A DNA stretch of 64,000 nt from Scytonema sp. UIC 10036 (lineage in GTDB: Bacteria; Cyanobacteriota; Cyanobacteriia; Cyanobacteriales; Nostocaceae), in NCBI RefSeq assembly GCF_009725235.1, contig NZ_WJFC01000007.1, positions 1-64,000 on the forward strand. The letters are read 5' to 3'. Position numbers and translations under genes: made by a program. The notes under the pieces were generated by a model that was not told where the DNA came from, made no database searches, and was given only the letters and a program-made list of their open reading frames with translations. This document shows, in pieces, positions 15,691-24,892 of the stretch; the first letter of the stretch is position 1, and each line of letters begins with the position of its first letter.

Positions 15691-15733
15691 ATATATAGGG
15701 GCATATATAGGGGCAAGTAGTAGACATAGCAAC

Positions 15734-17146
15734 ATGATACAATCCAAAGTCAGAAGAAAACGGGGTGTTTTGCTGACCTCTACAGGGTTACAACGGTTGC
15801 AAGCAGCAATTTCTGTTGTGGAAATGGCACAGAACAATGGAGAGCGCTTTACGCTAGATGAGTTAAGCGATCGCGTGAAAGTTTCCAGTAAAACACTCAG
15901 TCGATTGTGGTCTTTAAGTGGTGTAGATCGGAAAACTCTTCAACTTTGCTTTAGCGCCTTCAATCTAGAATTACGCAAAGAGGACTACAGCATTGTCAGC
16001 GAGTTAGATGCGGATGATGCTACTGAAACCTTCTCACAGGATGTGGACGAACAAGAGATAGATCTACTGCAAGCAAAGGACAATTCTTACCTTTGCAAAA
16101 ATCTTGACAAATATCAAGATATATGGTCATACCCGGATGGTCCAGTTCCCCTAAATTCTCCACTTTATATAGAACGCCCATTGATTGAGAACTTAGCCTA
16201 TCAGGAAGTAACTCAACCGGGCTGTGTCATCCGTATTCGAGCTCCAAAAGGTATGGGGAAAAGTTCTCTAGTGTTGCGACTGTTAAACTTTGCTCAACGG
16301 CAGGAGTACCATACAGTTAAGCTAGATTGTCAGCAAATTGATGCACTCAACTTGCATGATATCAACCAGTTTTTGCGTTGTTTTTGTTGGCAAATAGCAA
16401 CAGAACTAGGGATCGATCCCAATTTAGATGCTTACTGGGATGAAGAAATCGGTAGTAAGTTGAGTTGTAGTTTCTACCTAAGAAACCACTTGCTCGAGCA
16501 AATTAAAAATCCTGTTGTTCTCGTCTTGGAACAGGTTGACTGCTTGTTTGAACATCCTCAACTTGCTCAAGAGTTTTTTCCTTTGTTGCGCTCGTGGTAC
16601 GAAGAAGCACGGCGGGATACTAATTGGCAAAAACTGAAACTGGTTGTGGTTTACTCCACGGAAAGTTATGTTTCCCTAGATATCAATCGTTCTCCATTCA
16701 ATATTGGATTACCATTACGCCTACCAGAATTTACTCAGCAACAAGTCCAGGAATTAGCGCAACGGCACGGTCTAAACTGGAATTTTGGAAAAGAAGCTAC
16801 CCAATTGATGTCTCTTGTGGGGGGACATCCAGCACTCATTAGGATTGCTTTATATTATCTATGCTGTCAAAGAATCACTTTAGATGAACTCATTACCGAA
16901 GCGCTTTCCAATGGCGGAGTTTACCGCCACCATCTCTGGCAAAATTGGATAGTTTTGCAAGAAAAGCCCACGCTGATGCAAGCATATACTCAGCTCGTCA
17001 CAACAGAGCAAAGCATTTTTCTTGCTCCCATTGAAGCTTACAAGCTTCACAGCTTAGGATTGATACTTTACGAAGGAGAACGTCTGATTCCGCGTTGCGA
17101 ACTCTACCGCGCCTACTTTCAAAAACAACTATCCATATTGCATTAG
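15734..17146 (+). CDS. AAA-like ATPase with N-terminal HTH-type domain
   Basis: 470 residues. Residues 1-90 (KRGVLLTSTGLQRLQAAI..., FTLDELSDRVKVSSKTLSRLW) form the helix-turn-helix-like region seen at the N-terminus of cyanobacterial AAA-like and WD40 proteins. The ATPase part follows: IRAPKGMGKSSL as Walker A (near 170) and VVLVLEQVD as Walker B. Further landmarks are FNIGLPLRLPEF and GGHPALIRIALYYL in the winged-helix lid, usual for the AAA_35-type family linked to vWA-MoxR conflict or signalling systems. It ends soon after the lid, with no effector or WD40 module. Nine-base repeats precede it. Function unknown beyond predicted NTP-driven signalling. Confidence 0.8.
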   Translation: MIQSKVRRKRGVLLTSTGLQRLQAAISVVEMAQNNGERFTLDELSDRVKVSSKTLSRLWSLSGVDRKTLQLCFSAFNLELRKEDYSIVSELDADDATETFSQDVDEQEIDLLQAKDNSYLCKNLDKYQDIWSYPDGPVPLNSPLYIERPLIENLAYQEVTQPGCVIRIRAPKGMGKSSLVLRLLNFAQRQEYHTVKLDCQQIDALNLHDINQFLRCFCWQIATELGIDPNLDAYWDEEIGSKLSCSFYLRNHLLEQIKNPVVLVLEQVDCLFEHPQLAQEFFPLLRSWYEEARRDTNWQKLKLVVVYSTESYVSLDINRSPFNIGLPLRLPEFTQQQVQELAQRHGLNWNFGKEATQLMSLVGGHPALIRIALYYLCCQRITLDELITEALSNGGVYRHHLWQNWIVLQEKPTLMQAYTQLVTTEQSIFLAPIEAYKLHSLGLILYEGERLIPRCELYRAYFQKQLSILH

Positions 17147-17807
17147 CTATCATTTCATCGCTTGTGCTCCCTATAAAAATCCAAAATTTAACAAATATCT
17201 TTAGTAAATATCGGCTAGATATTCCATTGATTGGCTGTAGGGTGCAGTCAAGCACCTTACAATATTGCTTTTCTACCCAACCATCTCAAGTTGTGGATCT
17301 TGATTTTGAGCCAATTGGTCTTTGCTTTCCACTTTTTGGAATACAATCATCCCACCAGAACGACCCACTCCGTATCTCTATCTATACAAGCCAAATACAT
17401 CCGTTCCGCAGGACATTTCCAGAAACGCGTGTACCGTTTTATTTCAGAAATCAAATAGGAGTCCTATAGTTAAATGGACAGATAATAATGAACTGAACTA
17501 GTAAAATCAGTTTTTAGACAGTTAAGACAGTTAAGACAGTTAAGTAGGCGGATGGAAATAAATTTCTCTAGGAAGAATAATTGATTTATGAAAAATTTTA
17601 AGTACTGTATTAGGTAGGGTTAAAGCCCACTGCATAAGACTTTTGGTGAGCATATCCTCCCAATCTCCTTTTTAAGGGGGCTATGCGTAAGCCCTAATTT
17701 TATTTATGCCGAACTACTTAAGAACTTTTTCATTTCTATGAATCTACTGACTTATTTATAATTAGTTAAGCTGTTATTTTTACCCATTCTCTCAATCACA
17801 TTTTTCT
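17147..17807. other. Intergenic region with nine-base repeats (site 2)
   Basis: At 17516-17544 there are three tandem copies of GACAGTTAA, about 265 bp before the next gene. A weak C/G repeat with GGGGGCTATGCGTAAGCCC lies at 17660-17695. Plus-strand open frames at 17095-17469 overlap the ATPase end and are not convincing genes. Confidence 0.5.
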
Positions 17808-19604
17808 ATGCGATATCAGGTTGGCGGCAGTCTCCCAGGTAACGATCCGACCTATGTTGTTCGTGAAGCAGACGGAATACTATATAACGCATTGAAGGCA
17901 GGCGATTTTTGTTACGTCTTAAACTCACGTCAGATGGGAAAGTCATCTTTATTACAGCGCATCAGTTATCGTCTCGAACAAGAAGGCTGTGCTTGTGTTT
18001 ACATTGATGTCTCTCGATTGGGTAGCGATGAAACCACACCATCGCAATGGTACAAAGGTACTATTTTGAGTCTATTTCACTCTTTAAACTTAGCACAGCA
18101 TATCAATTTCAAAGATTGGTGGCAACAGCAAACAGAGCTTTCACCCATACAACGATTGCATCAATTTGTGGAAGAGGTGTTGCTACGTTACGTGGAACAT
18201 CACCGGATTTTCATCTTCATTGATGAAATTGATAGCTTGCTGAGTTTGAGTTTCTCTGTCAATGACTTTTTTGTTTGGATTCGTCATTGCTACAACCAGC
18301 GATCGTACAACCTAAAGTTTAACCGTCTTGGATTTGCCTTATTTGGTGTAGCCCGTCCCAGCGATCTTATTTTTGACAAGCGCCGAACACCTTTTAATAT
18401 TGGTAAAGCCATCCAGTTACACGGCTTTCAACTGCATGAAGCCAAACCATTACTTCAAGGCTTAAAAGCAGCAGTCAATCAAAGCGAAGCCGTGCTGCGA
18501 GAGATCCTAGTCTGGACTCAAGGGCAGCCGTTTTTAACCCAAAAACTCTGTCAATTAGTTTCCCAGATTGCCCTAGAATCTGCCACCGGGACGATCGCCC
18601 TACCTGTGGGAACTGAGAAATTTTGGGTAGAGCAACTGGTGCGATCGCGCATTATTCAACATTGGGAAGCTCAAGACGAACCCGAACACTTGCGTACAAT
18701 TCGCGATCGCCTGCTATTTGACGAACAAAAAGCAGGACGCTTACTCGGACTTTATCAACGCATCTTGCAAGCTGAAGAAGTCGATAGTGCAACACTAGAA
18801 AAGTGGAAAGGTCAAAAAATCGCTAGGGGTCACGATGCTCTTTCTTCTGCGCCCGATCTTCTCGTACCAACTGATGACAGTCAAGAACAAACAGAACTCT
18901 TGCTCTCGGGTTTAGTCGAGAGGCGCAATGGCTATCTCCGCATCAAAAATCCTATCTACCGCAATGTCTTTAATGCTGAATGGATCATCAGGCAGTTAGA
19001 TAATCTCCGCCCTTACTCACAGACATTCAATGCTTGGGTCAAGTCAAGCTTTCAAGACAAATCGCGTTTGCTGCGGGGGCAGGCATTAAAGGACGCTCAA
19101 AAGTGGGCGCAAGGCAAAAGTCTCAGCGACCTTGATTATCGATTTTTAGCTGCCAGTCAAGAATATGAAGCGCAAGAGGTACAAGTGGCACTAGAGGCAG
19201 CAAGAACAAAAGCAGTAGAAGCACAACTCGAACAACAGAACAAAGCGGTTAAAGCGCAAAGATTTCTGCTAGTTTCAGTGTGCGTCGGGTTAGCCATTTC
19301 TAGCGGCTTGGGGATAGGAGCATTTATTCTCTACCGTCAAGCTGTCAGGAGCGAATCTCAAGCAAGAAACAGCGAAATTCAAGCTCTTGCATCCTCTGCT
19401 GCCATTCGACGGCTTGCCATCAGTCTCGATGGAACTTTGTTAGCTTCAGGGGGTGATGACAATACACTGATTCTGTGGAATTTACAGCAGATTCTCAACC
19501 TAGATGCACTCGATTACGGCTGCAAGTTTGTACAAGATTATTTAAAAAATAATGTAGCAGTAGAGGAAAGCGATCGCCATCTTTGTGATTCTACCCCAAA
19601 ATAA
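17808..19604 (+). CDS. AAA-like ATPase with TM segment and a single remnant WD40 repeat
   Basis: 598 residues. GGSLPGNDPTYVVREAD opens the AAA-like domain; LNSRQMGKSSLLQRI is Walker A, FIFIDEIDSLL is Walker B, and FNIGKAIQLHGF plus WTQGQPFLTQKLCQLV mark the lid. A second part (RNGYLRIKNPIYRNVFN) is typical of cyanobacterial AAA-like/WD40 proteins. A helix-rich stretch of about 60 residues leads to a membrane span (LLVSVCVGLAISSGLGIGAF). Relatives then carry 7-14 WD40 repeats. Here one repeat remains (LAISLDGTLLASGGDDNTLILWNL) followed by the usual C-terminal tail (LDALDYGCKFVQDYLKNN). I infer collapse of the propeller by recombination between repeats. ATG 17808 is well placed. Confidence 0.85.
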   Translation: MRYQVGGSLPGNDPTYVVREADGILYNALKAGDFCYVLNSRQMGKSSLLQRISYRLEQEGCACVYIDVSRLGSDETTPSQWYKGTILSLFHSLNLAQHINFKDWWQQQTELSPIQRLHQFVEEVLLRYVEHHRIFIFIDEIDSLLSLSFSVNDFFVWIRHCYNQRSYNLKFNRLGFALFGVARPSDLIFDKRRTPFNIGKAIQLHGFQLHEAKPLLQGLKAAVNQSEAVLREILVWTQGQPFLTQKLCQLVSQIALESATGTIALPVGTEKFWVEQLVRSRIIQHWEAQDEPEHLRTIRDRLLFDEQKAGRLLGLYQRILQAEEVDSATLEKWKGQKIARGHDALSSAPDLLVPTDDSQEQTELLLSGLVERRNGYLRIKNPIYRNVFNAEWIIRQLDNLRPYSQTFNAWVKSSFQDKSRLLRGQALKDAQKWAQGKSLSDLDYRFLAASQEYEAQEVQVALEAARTKAVEAQLEQQNKAVKAQRFLLVSVCVGLAISSGLGIGAFILYRQAVRSESQARNSEIQALASSAAIRRLAISLDGTLLASGGDDNTLILWNLQQILNLDALDYGCKFVQDYLKNNVAVEESDRHLCDSTPK

Positions 19605-19650
19605 CAATCCTCTTCTTCAGATAAACACTTATAAGTTTGTTCACCAATTA

Positions 19651-19754
19651 ATATCATGTCCGGAAGCATAACCATAATAAAATCATTGTAGAGACGCGAT
19701 TAATCGCGTCTCTACGTGATGCGGTAATTATGGGTAATCAACCGGACATGATAT
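19651..19754 (+). mobile_element. MITE-like element, ATATCATGTCCGG ends (copy 2)
   Basis: 104 bp with perfect 13-bp inverted ends, ATATCATGTCCGG and CCGGACATGATAT. The left third matches copy 1 (AGCATAACCATAATAAAA). The centre instead holds a 28-bp perfect palindrome at 19688-19715 (arms GTAGAGACGCGATT/AATCGCGTCTCTAC). It lies in the convergent spacer between an ATPase and an MscS gene. Confidence 0.8.
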
Positions 19755-19757
19755 AAT

Positions 19758-21335
19758 TTATGAATTTTTGGAAGAACCGTAAATTTCAATTTCTTCTTGG
19801 TTAAAAGTATCTTTCAATATTTTGCGGAGAACACGCTGAATATGAAGGTGTTTTCCTGGTTTGACTTTTGTTAGTATCAGCAATAATAAGTGATTATCCC
19901 CAAAATTTTCTATTCCAGCGACTCGCGTAGGTTCTAGAATATCCGGTTCATCGATTTTTAATTGTTCTCCTACTTTCTCAACCAATCTATAGACACGATC
20001 TAAATTGGAGTCATAGGAAACCCTAATTTCCACCCTTGCATATATATACTGCTTGGAGAAATTGACAATCGATCCAATATCCCCATTGCGAATAATTTGC
20101 AATTGACCATCGGGATGGCGGACGTGAGTGGTTCGCAGTTCAATCGCCTCTACAATGCCCTCAATATTTCTCTCTTCTAGTTTCCCAGCTTCAATATAAT
20201 CACCTACTAAGTAATAGTTTTCAAATAAAATAAAAAATCCACAAACGACATCATTAATCAGGTTTTGCGCTCCAAGACCAACTGCTATACCCACAATCCC
20301 TGCACCTGCTAAGATAGGTGCAGGATCGATGCCAATCAGCTTGAGTACAGTTACTGCAGCAGTAAAATAAATAAAATATTTGGCAAAACTCCGTATTAAG
20401 GGAATTAGTGTCAGCCGTTTCTGTCGCTGTATTCCCGTTGCATCTGTAGCTTTTAAGTAAAACTCATCAAGAATGAAGTAAGCGACTTCAATCAAAACGT
20501 TGCTAATAAAGAAAACCCCAATAATCTGCACAATGTTAGGGGTATAAGAACTTATCCAAGCGATGGGTGCTATTTCTGGAACAACGAGATTTACTATACC
20601 GACATAGAGGACGTATTCCAAACATTTTTTTAAGAGGGGTATGAGATGACGCAAACGTTCGTATAATTTTAGTATGTTATTAGAACTAGAATATTTAAGA
20701 CTCAGAGCATCGAGAGTATCAACGATAGTAGCAACAGCTTTGACAATGAGTAGACCAACTGTGACAGTAATGTAAATTTTTAAAGCAATAGAAATATATT
20801 CAGCAACGATGTTTGGAAGGTATAAAAAGTTAGCACATAGGATAGCAGAATTTATCCATATAGTATGAATAATAATTCTTTTTAAAACCTTAAAAAAAGC
20901 CTCGACACTCTCATCATTAGCCTTGATTTGATCGACTTTCTTAGCGTAATCGCAAACCCCATCTATAGTCCGACTTAAGGGTGCTATGCTAATATTAACC
21001 AGCATTAACAAAGCCACAGTTTTTAAACTTGCTGTAATGAAATTCTTCCAAAATTGGGTAGGAAGACTGCGAAGAAGATTGAGTTGAAATTCCTGAACGT
21101 TTCCACCTCGATAAATCACCATCCCATTCACACCAATCAGCACAAGACACATAATCACAGAAATTAAGATTAATAATCTGCTGATACTCCGGTGTAGGAA
21201 GGTGATATTTGTAGTTCTTCCTTGAAGCCAAGATACTTTAGCGCTCTGCTTGAAGATTATGCTAGTCAGCCAGTTCAACAGCGAGAAAATAACTATTAAA
21301 AATATGACTTCACCTAGTATAATTAGGACATTCAT
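19758..21335 (-). CDS. MscS-family mechanosensitive ion channel
   Basis: 525 residues. The N-terminal two thirds contain several hydrophobic helices (for example VIFLIVIFSLLNWL, ILISVIMCLVLIGVNG, IYITVTVGLLIVKAVATIV). The pore-lining TM3 is recognisable as PAPILAGAGIVGIAVGLGAQ with its Gly/Ala packing, then NDVVCGFFILFENYYLVGDY, and the beta domain with IRNGDIGSIVNFSK. Such channels open on membrane tension to release solutes during osmotic downshock. It is longer than E. coli MscS (286 aa) because of the extra N-terminal helices. It is monocistronic as far as can be seen; ATG 21335. Confidence 0.93.
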   Translation of the reverse strand: MNVLIILGEVIFLIVIFSLLNWLTSIIFKQSAKVSWLQGRTTNITFLHRSISRLLILISVIMCLVLIGVNGMVIYRGGNVQEFQLNLLRSLPTQFWKNFITASLKTVALLMLVNISIAPLSRTIDGVCDYAKKVDQIKANDESVEAFFKVLKRIIIHTIWINSAILCANFLYLPNIVAEYISIALKIYITVTVGLLIVKAVATIVDTLDALSLKYSSSNNILKLYERLRHLIPLLKKCLEYVLYVGIVNLVVPEIAPIAWISSYTPNIVQIIGVFFISNVLIEVAYFILDEFYLKATDATGIQRQKRLTLIPLIRSFAKYFIYFTAAVTVLKLIGIDPAPILAGAGIVGIAVGLGAQNLINDVVCGFFILFENYYLVGDYIEAGKLEERNIEGIVEAIELRTTHVRHPDGQLQIIRNGDIGSIVNFSKQYIYARVEIRVSYDSNLDRVYRLVEKVGEQLKIDEPDILEPTRVAGIENFGDNHLLLLILTKVKPGKHLHIQRVLRKILKDTFNQEEIEIYGSSKNS

Positions 21336-21679
21336 AATGTTGTAATTTTGTTTAAAACATAAAAGCTTTATCTCAAGAAGTCGTTGATAAATTAGAAAAT
21401 TTTACACAACTTTTTTGTAGAAACAAGAATTTTTGATATTTGCTACTCACACTTTTCGTACAAATTTACTATCTCTAATTCTGGTAATTGTGGAAAACCA
21501 AAATGTAGAGCAAACAAGAATAGTACCACAACGAAAAATTACAAGTCAAGTGCTTCGTGCTTGTAAGCTTTACTATAGGGGGTCCCGATCCTTAGGGTTT
21601 CTGGCATGAAGTTGTAGAAATTGCTCGAACAGGCAATGTAGAAGGATTTGGATTGGTGACAAACAATCTGTCGCTCTGG
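21336..21679. other. Intergenic region with a short unrecognised coding-like stretch
   Basis: AT-rich promoter DNA for the MscS gene, then at 21591-21704 (plus strand) a start-less frame reading GFWHEVVEIARTGNVEGFGL and TNNLSLW before a stop. It looks like the tail of a real protein, but I do not recognise it. Confidence 0.35.
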
Positions 21680-22147
21680 TCAAATAGAGCGGTTATCACT
21701 TGAATAAAGTACAGATTCATCTGCGATCGCGTGATGGAATACCACAATTAATTCTGATAACTGTTCATCATTGCTTGAGTGAACTAAAACAACACGCACT
21801 AACGGAGCTTGCCACCAGACAAAGGGCGTTGCCATTTCTTGCTCAACTTCGCGCTGCCATTGTTGTTGTGATTGTCGCTGCACAACTCGCAGTGGAATTG
21901 AAGCACAGTCTTCAACAAACCAAGGTTGCCCTACTTCATCAACAGCAATGCTCACTTGAAGTAATGAATGGCGTTGTTGTATTAGGGTTAGTGCTTGCTG
22001 AAGTTGATGAACACTGAATTTTCCGCTAATTTGTGCAGTCAGAGCGAAATGGAAAGGATTAGCTCGATCGTGAAGCCAGAAGGTATGTTCTTGTGCGCCA
22101 AGGGGGCGACAGACAGCAACAGCTTGAGTGCGATCGATGGATTGCAT
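21680..22147 (-). pseudogene. N-terminal fragment of a condensation-domain acyltransferase
   Basis: 155 residues. ALTAQISGKFSVHQLQQALTLIQQRHSLLQVSI is the N-terminal helix of condensation/PapA-type CoA-dependent acyltransferases. VVFHHAIADE is the HHxxxD[G] active-site motif with Glu in place of Gly. Full proteins run to about 430-450 residues; this one departs from the family right after the motif and stops. The C-terminal half and the DFGWG motif are missing, so activity is unlikely. The start at 22147 follows a plausible promoter region. Confidence 0.7.
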
Positions 22148-22294
22148 ACATTTAATCTCCTATAATGTTCTTAACTAGACTGAAAAACAATAAAATTACT
22201 AATAAAAATCTAAATAGAGGTACTAATTAGTACTTTTAACATCATAAATACTGACTAACTTAAGTAAAATATTACAAATCCTCAAAAAACACAA

Positions 22295-22325
22295 GGACAG
22301 TTAAGACAGTTAAGCCAATTAAGAA
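22295..22325 (+). promoter_or_regulatory. Nine-base repeats ACAGTTAAG (site 3)
   Basis: GGACAGTTAAGACAGTTAAG and then CCAATTAAG, ending about 27 bp before the acetyltransferase start. Same unit as at 15671 and 17516. Confidence 0.4.
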
Positions 22326-22351
22326 GAAGATATTTCTAGCTAACAGAACAT

Positions 22352-22831
22352 ATGACCTTCATTTTCTTGCCGATGAACGAAGCAAACGCACGCGTTATTT
22401 TGACATGGCGCTATGACGAGCCATATGACTTTTACAATCCAAAATCAACCGAGATTGAACACAATGTACAGCAATTTTTAGACCAGGAGAATGCTTATTA
22501 CACCATGACCAACGCTCGTGGGGATCTTGTCGCTTATTGTTGCTTCGGTCAGGATGCGCGGGTAAAGGGAGGTGATTACAGCATCACAGCTCTTGATGTT
22601 GGGTTTGGTTTGCGTCCGAACCTGACACGACGGGGACTGACTCTCCGTATAATTAATGCTGTCCTCAGTTATGCTAAAAGTACCTTTGCACCAACTTTAT
22701 TTTGCGTGACCGTGGCTGAGTTTAACTTACAAGCATTGCGGATATGCGAAAAAGCTGGATTTCAGCAAGTGCAAACATTCCAGAGAGATTTTGATGGTAA
22801 AGCTTTTGTGGTTTTAACAAAAAAAGCGTGA
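22352..22831 (+). CDS. GNAT family N-acetyltransferase
   Basis: 159 residues. The fold is recognisable from GDLVAYCCFGQD (beta4), DVGFGLRPNLTRRGLTLRII (the acetyl-CoA pyrophosphate loop, R/Q-x-x-G-x-A/T type) and NLQALRICEKAGFQQVQTF (the C-terminal N..A...yEk.GF motif). It transfers acetyl from acetyl-CoA to an unknown amine, perhaps a protein N-terminus or small molecule. ATG 22352 follows a set of nine-base repeats. Stand-alone, convergent with a RarA fragment 20 bp downstream. Confidence 0.85.
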   Translation: MTFIFLPMNEANARVILTWRYDEPYDFYNPKSTEIEHNVQQFLDQENAYYTMTNARGDLVAYCCFGQDARVKGGDYSITALDVGFGLRPNLTRRGLTLRIINAVLSYAKSTFAPTLFCVTVAEFNLQALRICEKAGFQQVQTFQRDFDGKAFVVLTKKA

Positions 22832-22852
22832 AAGTTGTTGCGAATCGCACGG

Positions 22853-23506
22853 TCACTGCTTTTCTCTTCTTCCACTACCTTGAGCTACTACATAGGCAAT
22901 GGTACTTTCCCAGGTTACTGTTTGGTTAAGTAAGTATTGGGTGAAAAGTTGTTGTACAACCGTAAGATCTTCTTCTTGTAAACTGTTAGCCAAAAGGTCT
23001 CTATAACTGGGGCGAGTGGCATTGCGAGCAAACAAGCGATTGAGAAAGGTTTGCGTAATGTGCATTTGAGTTGAGTTTTGCTCAGTTTGAATTTCGACAT
23101 TTAAACCCGCACTTTCAAAAGCTGTTTGCAAATCATCAGCATCCCAGTTTATGCTTGAGTTCGATCGCCGAGGGTAAATGTTCTCTTCTGCAAGAGCTAG
23201 CTTTTCATACAACTTAGCATCAACCTTCTTTGGGTCAAGCAAACGATAAAGCCTTTGGGTGTGGCGGGGTATTGTTTCTGCCAGTACCACCATTCCTTCT
23301 GGATGTAGCAATTGAGCTAAAGTGTGTGCGATCGCTACTTTATTAACTTCATGCATCAAAGCATTTCTGCCTACAATCCTGTCAAATTGTATATTCGGTA
23401 CAGTTGTTGATAATACAAATGGTAATTCAGTTAATGTAGCTTGTAATATATTAGGACGCCTAAGTTCTGGCAGCGCCTTTGCTTGTTTTCCTAGCTCACA
23501 TTTTCC
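22853..23506 (-). pseudogene. rarA: C-terminal fragment of the RarA/methyltransferase-like fusion protein
   Basis: The minus frame stays open from about 23506 (LPELRRPNILQATLTELPF) to 22853 and includes FDRIVGRNALMHEVNKVAI, VVLAETIPRHTQRLYRLLD and NWDADDLQTAFESAGL. This is the C-terminal domain of the cyanobacterial RarA/unknown-domain fusion (about 725-740 aa), in which the first part is a RarA AAA+ clamp-loader-like ATPase. All of the ATPase and any ATG start are missing; a TGA precedes the frame at 23509-23507. A TTG near 23359 gives only a partial product. Almost certainly non-functional, with an intact copy expected elsewhere. Confidence 0.75.
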
Positions 23507-23549
23507 TCAAAATTTCTATCTAAGATTTGAGGAAGAGGGAGGAAAGACT

Positions 23550-23846
23550 ATGAAAGTCATTTTTCTTGTGGAGACATTACCAGAGCCTGTGAAACGCTAC
23601 TTTTTACACTCCATTGCTATTGGAACTCCCCTTGCAACCTCAGCAAAGTACAGCATGAGTGGAGATTTCCTAGCTCAACAAGATGAGAAATCTTGGTTAC
23701 CAATGCAAGCCAAAGAAATTATTTCCACAGTTGGATTTGTTTGGAAAGCAACGATTGGGCGAGGTTTGTTGCGGCTGGAGGGAGCAGATTACTATGTTAT
23801 GGGTGTAGGGAAAGTAGAGTTTTCTCTATGGGGTGTGCCAAAATGA
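23550..23846 (+). pseudogene. N-terminal fragment of a DUF6920 (formerly DUF6544) protein
   Basis: ATG 23550, preceded by GGAGGAAAG, starts a 98-residue frame: LPEPVKRYFLHSIAIGTPL, MSGDFLAQQDEKSWLPMQA, GFVWKATIGRGLLRLEGADY and FSLWGV. This is the start of DUF6920 proteins, which are normally about 200-260 residues. It breaks off with PK-stop where relatives continue (a W..P..L region). The ribosome site is strong, so a short product may be made, but the fold is incomplete. It begins 40 bp from the broken RarA gene, read in the opposite direction. Confidence 0.6.
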
Positions 23847-24022
23847 ACGTGTCTTTGGAGGATTTACCATTCCATCACAGATAAGTGTAGGATGGTAGTT
23901 TGGAACAGATAAGTATGCTGAATTTTTCCGAGCTAACATTGAGCAGGCAGAGTTTTCTTAAGAATTGTACATACCAATTGTCAAGATACGCGATCGCCTG
24001 TTAGCGAGTCATTCCATTTAGC

Positions 24023-24568
24023 TTAAGTTGCCAGAGTACTGTCTCCACCTTCGATAATAGTTCCTTCTAAATTGGTATCTTTTAAATTGGCTCCGGTGAG
24101 ATTAGCTCTTTCTAATGCAGCTTGACGGAGGTTTGCTTGGTGTAAGTCCGCAATACCCAGATCTGCCCCGCTCAAATCTGCAGCTTCTAAATTGGCTCCA
24201 CTTAAATTGGCTTGAATGAGATCGGCTTGACTGAGATTCGCCTGTTCGAGGTCAGCATCTTTTAGATCTGCCCGATCTAAAACGGCTCCATCCAGAATTG
24301 CTCCTTCCAAAATTGCATTGTCAAGAATCGCATCACTCAAATCCGCTCCACTCAAATTAGCTTGGGTTAAGTCTGCACCATTAAGTGTAGCTCCGCTCAA
24401 GTCAACCCGACTGAGGTTTGCCCTCTGCAAGTTGGTTCCATCCAACTTTGCCCCATGTAAAACAGCACCGCTGAGATCGATTTCTGCCATCACTGTGTCC
24501 CTAAGGTCAACAATGCTAAAGTCTCGCTCTCCTGAGGCATATCGCTGCTTGAGTTCTTCTACATTCAT
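24023..24568 (-). CDS. Pentapeptide-repeat protein
   Basis: From ATG 24568, about 181 residues. A short N-terminal helix (MNVEELKQRYASGERDFSIV) is followed by about 28 tandem A(D/N)LxX pentapeptides (for example ADLTQANLSGADLSDAIL). These fold as a right-handed quadrilateral beta-helix. The N-terminal helix-plus-DFS pattern is common in cyanobacterial members; some bind DNA-like targets or act in thylakoid or heterocyst processes, but nothing here assigns a role. An upstream start at 24610 would add 14 residues encoded across an otherwise typical Shine-Dalgarno position, so I prefer 24568. Confidence 0.88.
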   Translation of the reverse strand: MNVEELKQRYASGERDFSIVDLRDTVMAEIDLSGAVLHGAKLDGTNLQRANLSRVDLSGATLNGADLTQANLSGADLSDAILDNAILEGAILDGAVLDRADLKDADLEQANLSQADLIQANLSGANLEAADLSGADLGIADLHQANLRQAALERANLTGANLKDTNLEGTIIEGGDSTLAT

Positions 24569-24892
24569 TTTCTGTACTCTACCCTCGACATAAGGGGTTG
24601 AGCCATTCACACTCGAATTGACCCAACGACGTTCTTTATCCTAAACCAACGAATGGATTCAAACCCCCCTCTAGAGGCACACCTTAGAGACGGAGTGAGC
24701 CGTGTTATGGCCGATCGCTCCTGGTAGTTTCACTTTGGAGAAGCGGTGCGATTATTGTTTGGTTAAAAAATATTCACGATTGCGATCGTCGCGGTTCTTG
24801 CGTACTTAGTGGGCTAAATTATCAATAAGCTTCATATCTGAACCTGATTGTATGGGATTTCAATGCGGTGATTAAGTGCTTTATGGATCGAT
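24569..24892. other. Intergenic region, nothing recognised
   Basis: About 320 bp with scattered HIP1-like octamers and no supported gene, terminator or repeat. GTACTTAGTGGGCTAA (24800) recurs inverted at 24955 (TTAGCCCACTAAGTAC), giving a spaced 16-bp inverted repeat of unknown meaning. Confidence 0.4.

Larger units (their letters stand above)
14977..15733. other. Gene-free stretch with two mobile-type repeats and a hairpin
   Basis: Holds the 132-bp element (15125-15256), inverted-repeat arm B (15372-15459), a hairpin (15581-15611) and nine-base repeats before the next gene. Short open frames here have no convincing coding character. Confidence 0.6.

Noticed and set aside
15534..15716. 60-codon minus-strand frame
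   Set aside because: It spans a hairpin and direct repeats (GGGGCATATATAG), has low-complexity hydrophobic sequence and overlaps the promoter region of the ATPase gene.
17095..17469. Plus-strand 124-codon frame after the first ATPase
   Set aside because: It overlaps the ATPase end in another frame, has no ribosome site and no recognisable sequence; the overlapping alternative frames are just as open.
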